DNA from: Rhodocyclaceae bacterium UBA2346
GTDB lineage: Bacteria > Pseudomonadota > Gammaproteobacteria > Burkholderiales > Rhodocyclaceae
Assembly: GCA_002344625.1 (NCBI GenBank)
Contig: DDUE01000036.1
Coordinates: 1 to 7,161 of the forward strand
Length of the DNA stretch: 7,161 bases
Reading direction: 5' to 3'
Under the pieces are notes generated by a model. It saw only the letters and a program-made list of their open reading frames with translations, made no database searches and had not been told where the DNA came from. Shown here piece after piece: positions 6,248 to 7,161 of the stretch. Position numbers and translations under genes: made by a program. Within the stretch, counting starts at the first letter, position 1; each line of letters starts with the position of its first letter.

Positions 6248-6256
6248 ATGATAGCA
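6248..6256 (-). promoter_or_regulatory. Candidate extended -10 promoter of the PP2C gene
   Basis: On the minus strand TGCTATCAT (6256-6248) fits the extended -10 form TGnTATnnT with five of six -10 matches. Transcription would start near 6241 and leave a leader of about 20 bases before the ATG at 6221. No good -35 is visible, which is usual for this promoter type. A CCCCG/CGGGG dyad (6263-6276) lies just upstream. Confidence 0.4.
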
Positions 6257-6349
6257 ATCACCCCCCGGCAGCGGGGCCGAAAGAATCGAAAATCGTACTG
6301 TGTGCAACGTGATGAAATGCACACTTCGCGTAACTTCCGAACAGGCACG

Positions 6350-6376
6350 GCCCGCGCGACAGGCGGCTGCGCGGGC
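6350..6376 (-). repeat. 8-bp inverted repeat downstream of glcF, possible weak terminator
   Basis: GCCCGCGC (6350-6357) and GCGCGGGC (6369-6376) are perfect inverted repeats around an 11-base loop. The dyad lies about 53 bases after the glcF stop. No T-run follows on the minus strand, so if it ends the glcF transcript it would be rho-assisted, or it may protect the 3' end. Confidence 0.45.
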
Positions 6377-6429
6377 TCCGACGACGCGGCTACGACATCA
6401 CGCGCACTGAAGCAGGCGGCGATGCGTCG

Positions 6430-7161
6430 TCAGTCGGCGCCGGCAAGACGGGCGTCGATCATCTCGATCCAGTGCCGAACCGGTATCGATGCGCCCGCCT
6501 CGAGATGGGTCATGCAACCCAAATTGGCGCTGGCGACCACTTTCGCCCCCCCCTCTTGCAGCGCAGCGAGCTTGTCGTCGCGCAGACGCTGTGACAACTC
6601 GGGCTGCAACAGCGAGTAGGTTCCGGCCGATCCACAGCATAGGTGGGAATCGCGCACCGGGGTGGGCGCATAGCCGGCCGCCGCGAGCAGCTTTTCGACC
6701 ACGCCGCGAATCTTCAGGCCGTGCTGAAGCGAACATGGCGCGTGAAACGCGACCGCCTCGGCGGGGCCCGGCAACACCTCGAGACGCGCAAGCAGCGGTT
6801 CGGACTCCGCAGCCACCACCTGGCTCACATCGCGGGTCATCGCCGCGACCCTGGTGGCCTTTTGAGCGTAGGCCGCGTCGCGGGCAAGCAGATGCCCGTA
6901 GTCGAGGACCTGGGTGGCGCACCCCGATGCCGTCATCACGATCGCTTCGATCTCGCCCGCCGCGATCGCGGGCCACCATGCGTCGATGTTGCGACGCGCA
7001 TCATCCCGTCCACCGCCCTGATCGTTGAGGTGAAAACGCACGGCCCCGCAGCAGCCGGCGCGCGGCATCTCCACCAGCGAGATACCCACCGCGTCGAGCA
7101 CCCGCGCCGCCGCGGCATTGACCGAAGGCGCCATGGCGGGCTGCGCACAGCCGGCAAGCGC
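6430..7161 (-). CDS. glcF: Glycolate oxidase iron-sulfur subunit GlcF (partial, N-terminus outside window)
   Basis: The frame is open to the right edge, so the gene starts beyond the window; 243 residues are visible against about 405-410 for full GlcF. The missing part should hold the two 4Fe-4S ferredoxin-like motifs. The visible part has the cysteine-rich CCG modules: GCAQPA at the start, AGCCGAV (C37, C38 of the visible part), SGC (C81), APCSLQH (C143), HLCCGSAGTYSLLQPELS (C175, C176) and LGCMTHL (C216). NIDAWWPAI and VRHWIE also match GlcF from memory of the family. GlcF works with GlcD and GlcE to oxidise glycolate to glyoxylate at the membrane and passes the electrons on. Those partner genes would be expected upstream, to the right. 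An internal ATG at 7132-7134 is not the start, because conserved sequence precedes it. A related lactate-utilisation (LldE/LutA) protein is less likely given the close match. Confidence 0.93.
   Translation of the reverse strand, partial: ALAGCAQPAMAPSVNAAAARVLDAVGISLVEMPRAGCCGAVRFHLNDQGGGRDDARRNIDAWWPAIAAGEIEAIVMTASGCATQVLDYGHLLARDAAYAQKATRVAAMTRDVSQVVAAESEPLLARLEVLPGPAEAVAFHAPCSLQHGLKIRGVVEKLLAAAGYAPTPVRDSHLCCGSAGTYSLLQPELSQRLRDDKLAALQEGGAKVVASANLGCMTHLEAGASIPVRHWIEMIDARLAGAD

Overview
This window is GC-rich chromosomal DNA with the genes packed tightly together. The gene content suggests a betaproteobacterium, perhaps of the Rhodocyclales (Azoarcus/Thauera-like). The grounds are a DEAD-box helicase-like tail, a three-gene proton-translocating transhydrogenase, a GlcF-type glycolate oxidase subunit and a stand-alone PP2C phosphatase. 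That taxonomic reading is inference from gene style, not from a marker gene.

Layout: (1) 2-202, plus strand, is the C-terminal tail of a protein that resembles an RhlE-type DEAD-box RNA helicase. (2) 309-1913, plus strand, is a PAS-PAS-EAL signalling protein whose EAL domain has lost the catalytic glutamate of the EGVE motif. (3) 1861-2166, minus strand, is a small secreted protein of unknown function. Its 3' end overlaps the EAL gene tail to tail by 53 bp. (4) 2252-2287 is a strong intrinsic terminator that ends the operon behind it. (5) 5131 down to 2310, minus strand, is the complete operon pntAA-pntAB-pntB, encoding the proton-pumping NAD(P) transhydrogenase. (6) 5132-5450 is a 319-base non-coding leader with two candidate promoters and a hairpin. 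(7) 5451-6221, minus strand, is a complete PP2C-type Ser/Thr phosphatase. (8) 6222-6429 is a short intergenic stretch with an extended -10 promoter and an inverted repeat. (9) 6430-7161, minus strand, is the C-terminal 60% or so of GlcF, whose gene begins beyond the window.

Functionally the window is mostly housekeeping. The transhydrogenase uses the proton gradient to make NADPH from NADH, and GlcF feeds electrons from glycolate oxidation into the respiratory chain. The EAL protein and the phosphatase are signalling proteins whose partners are not in the window. I did not find a clearly new multi-gene system. The points most worth a second look are the degenerate EAL domain, the small secreted orphan that overlaps it, and the shifted position of the proton-channel histidine in the transhydrogenase. 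I see no tRNA, rRNA, CRISPR array, insertion sequence or phage gene.
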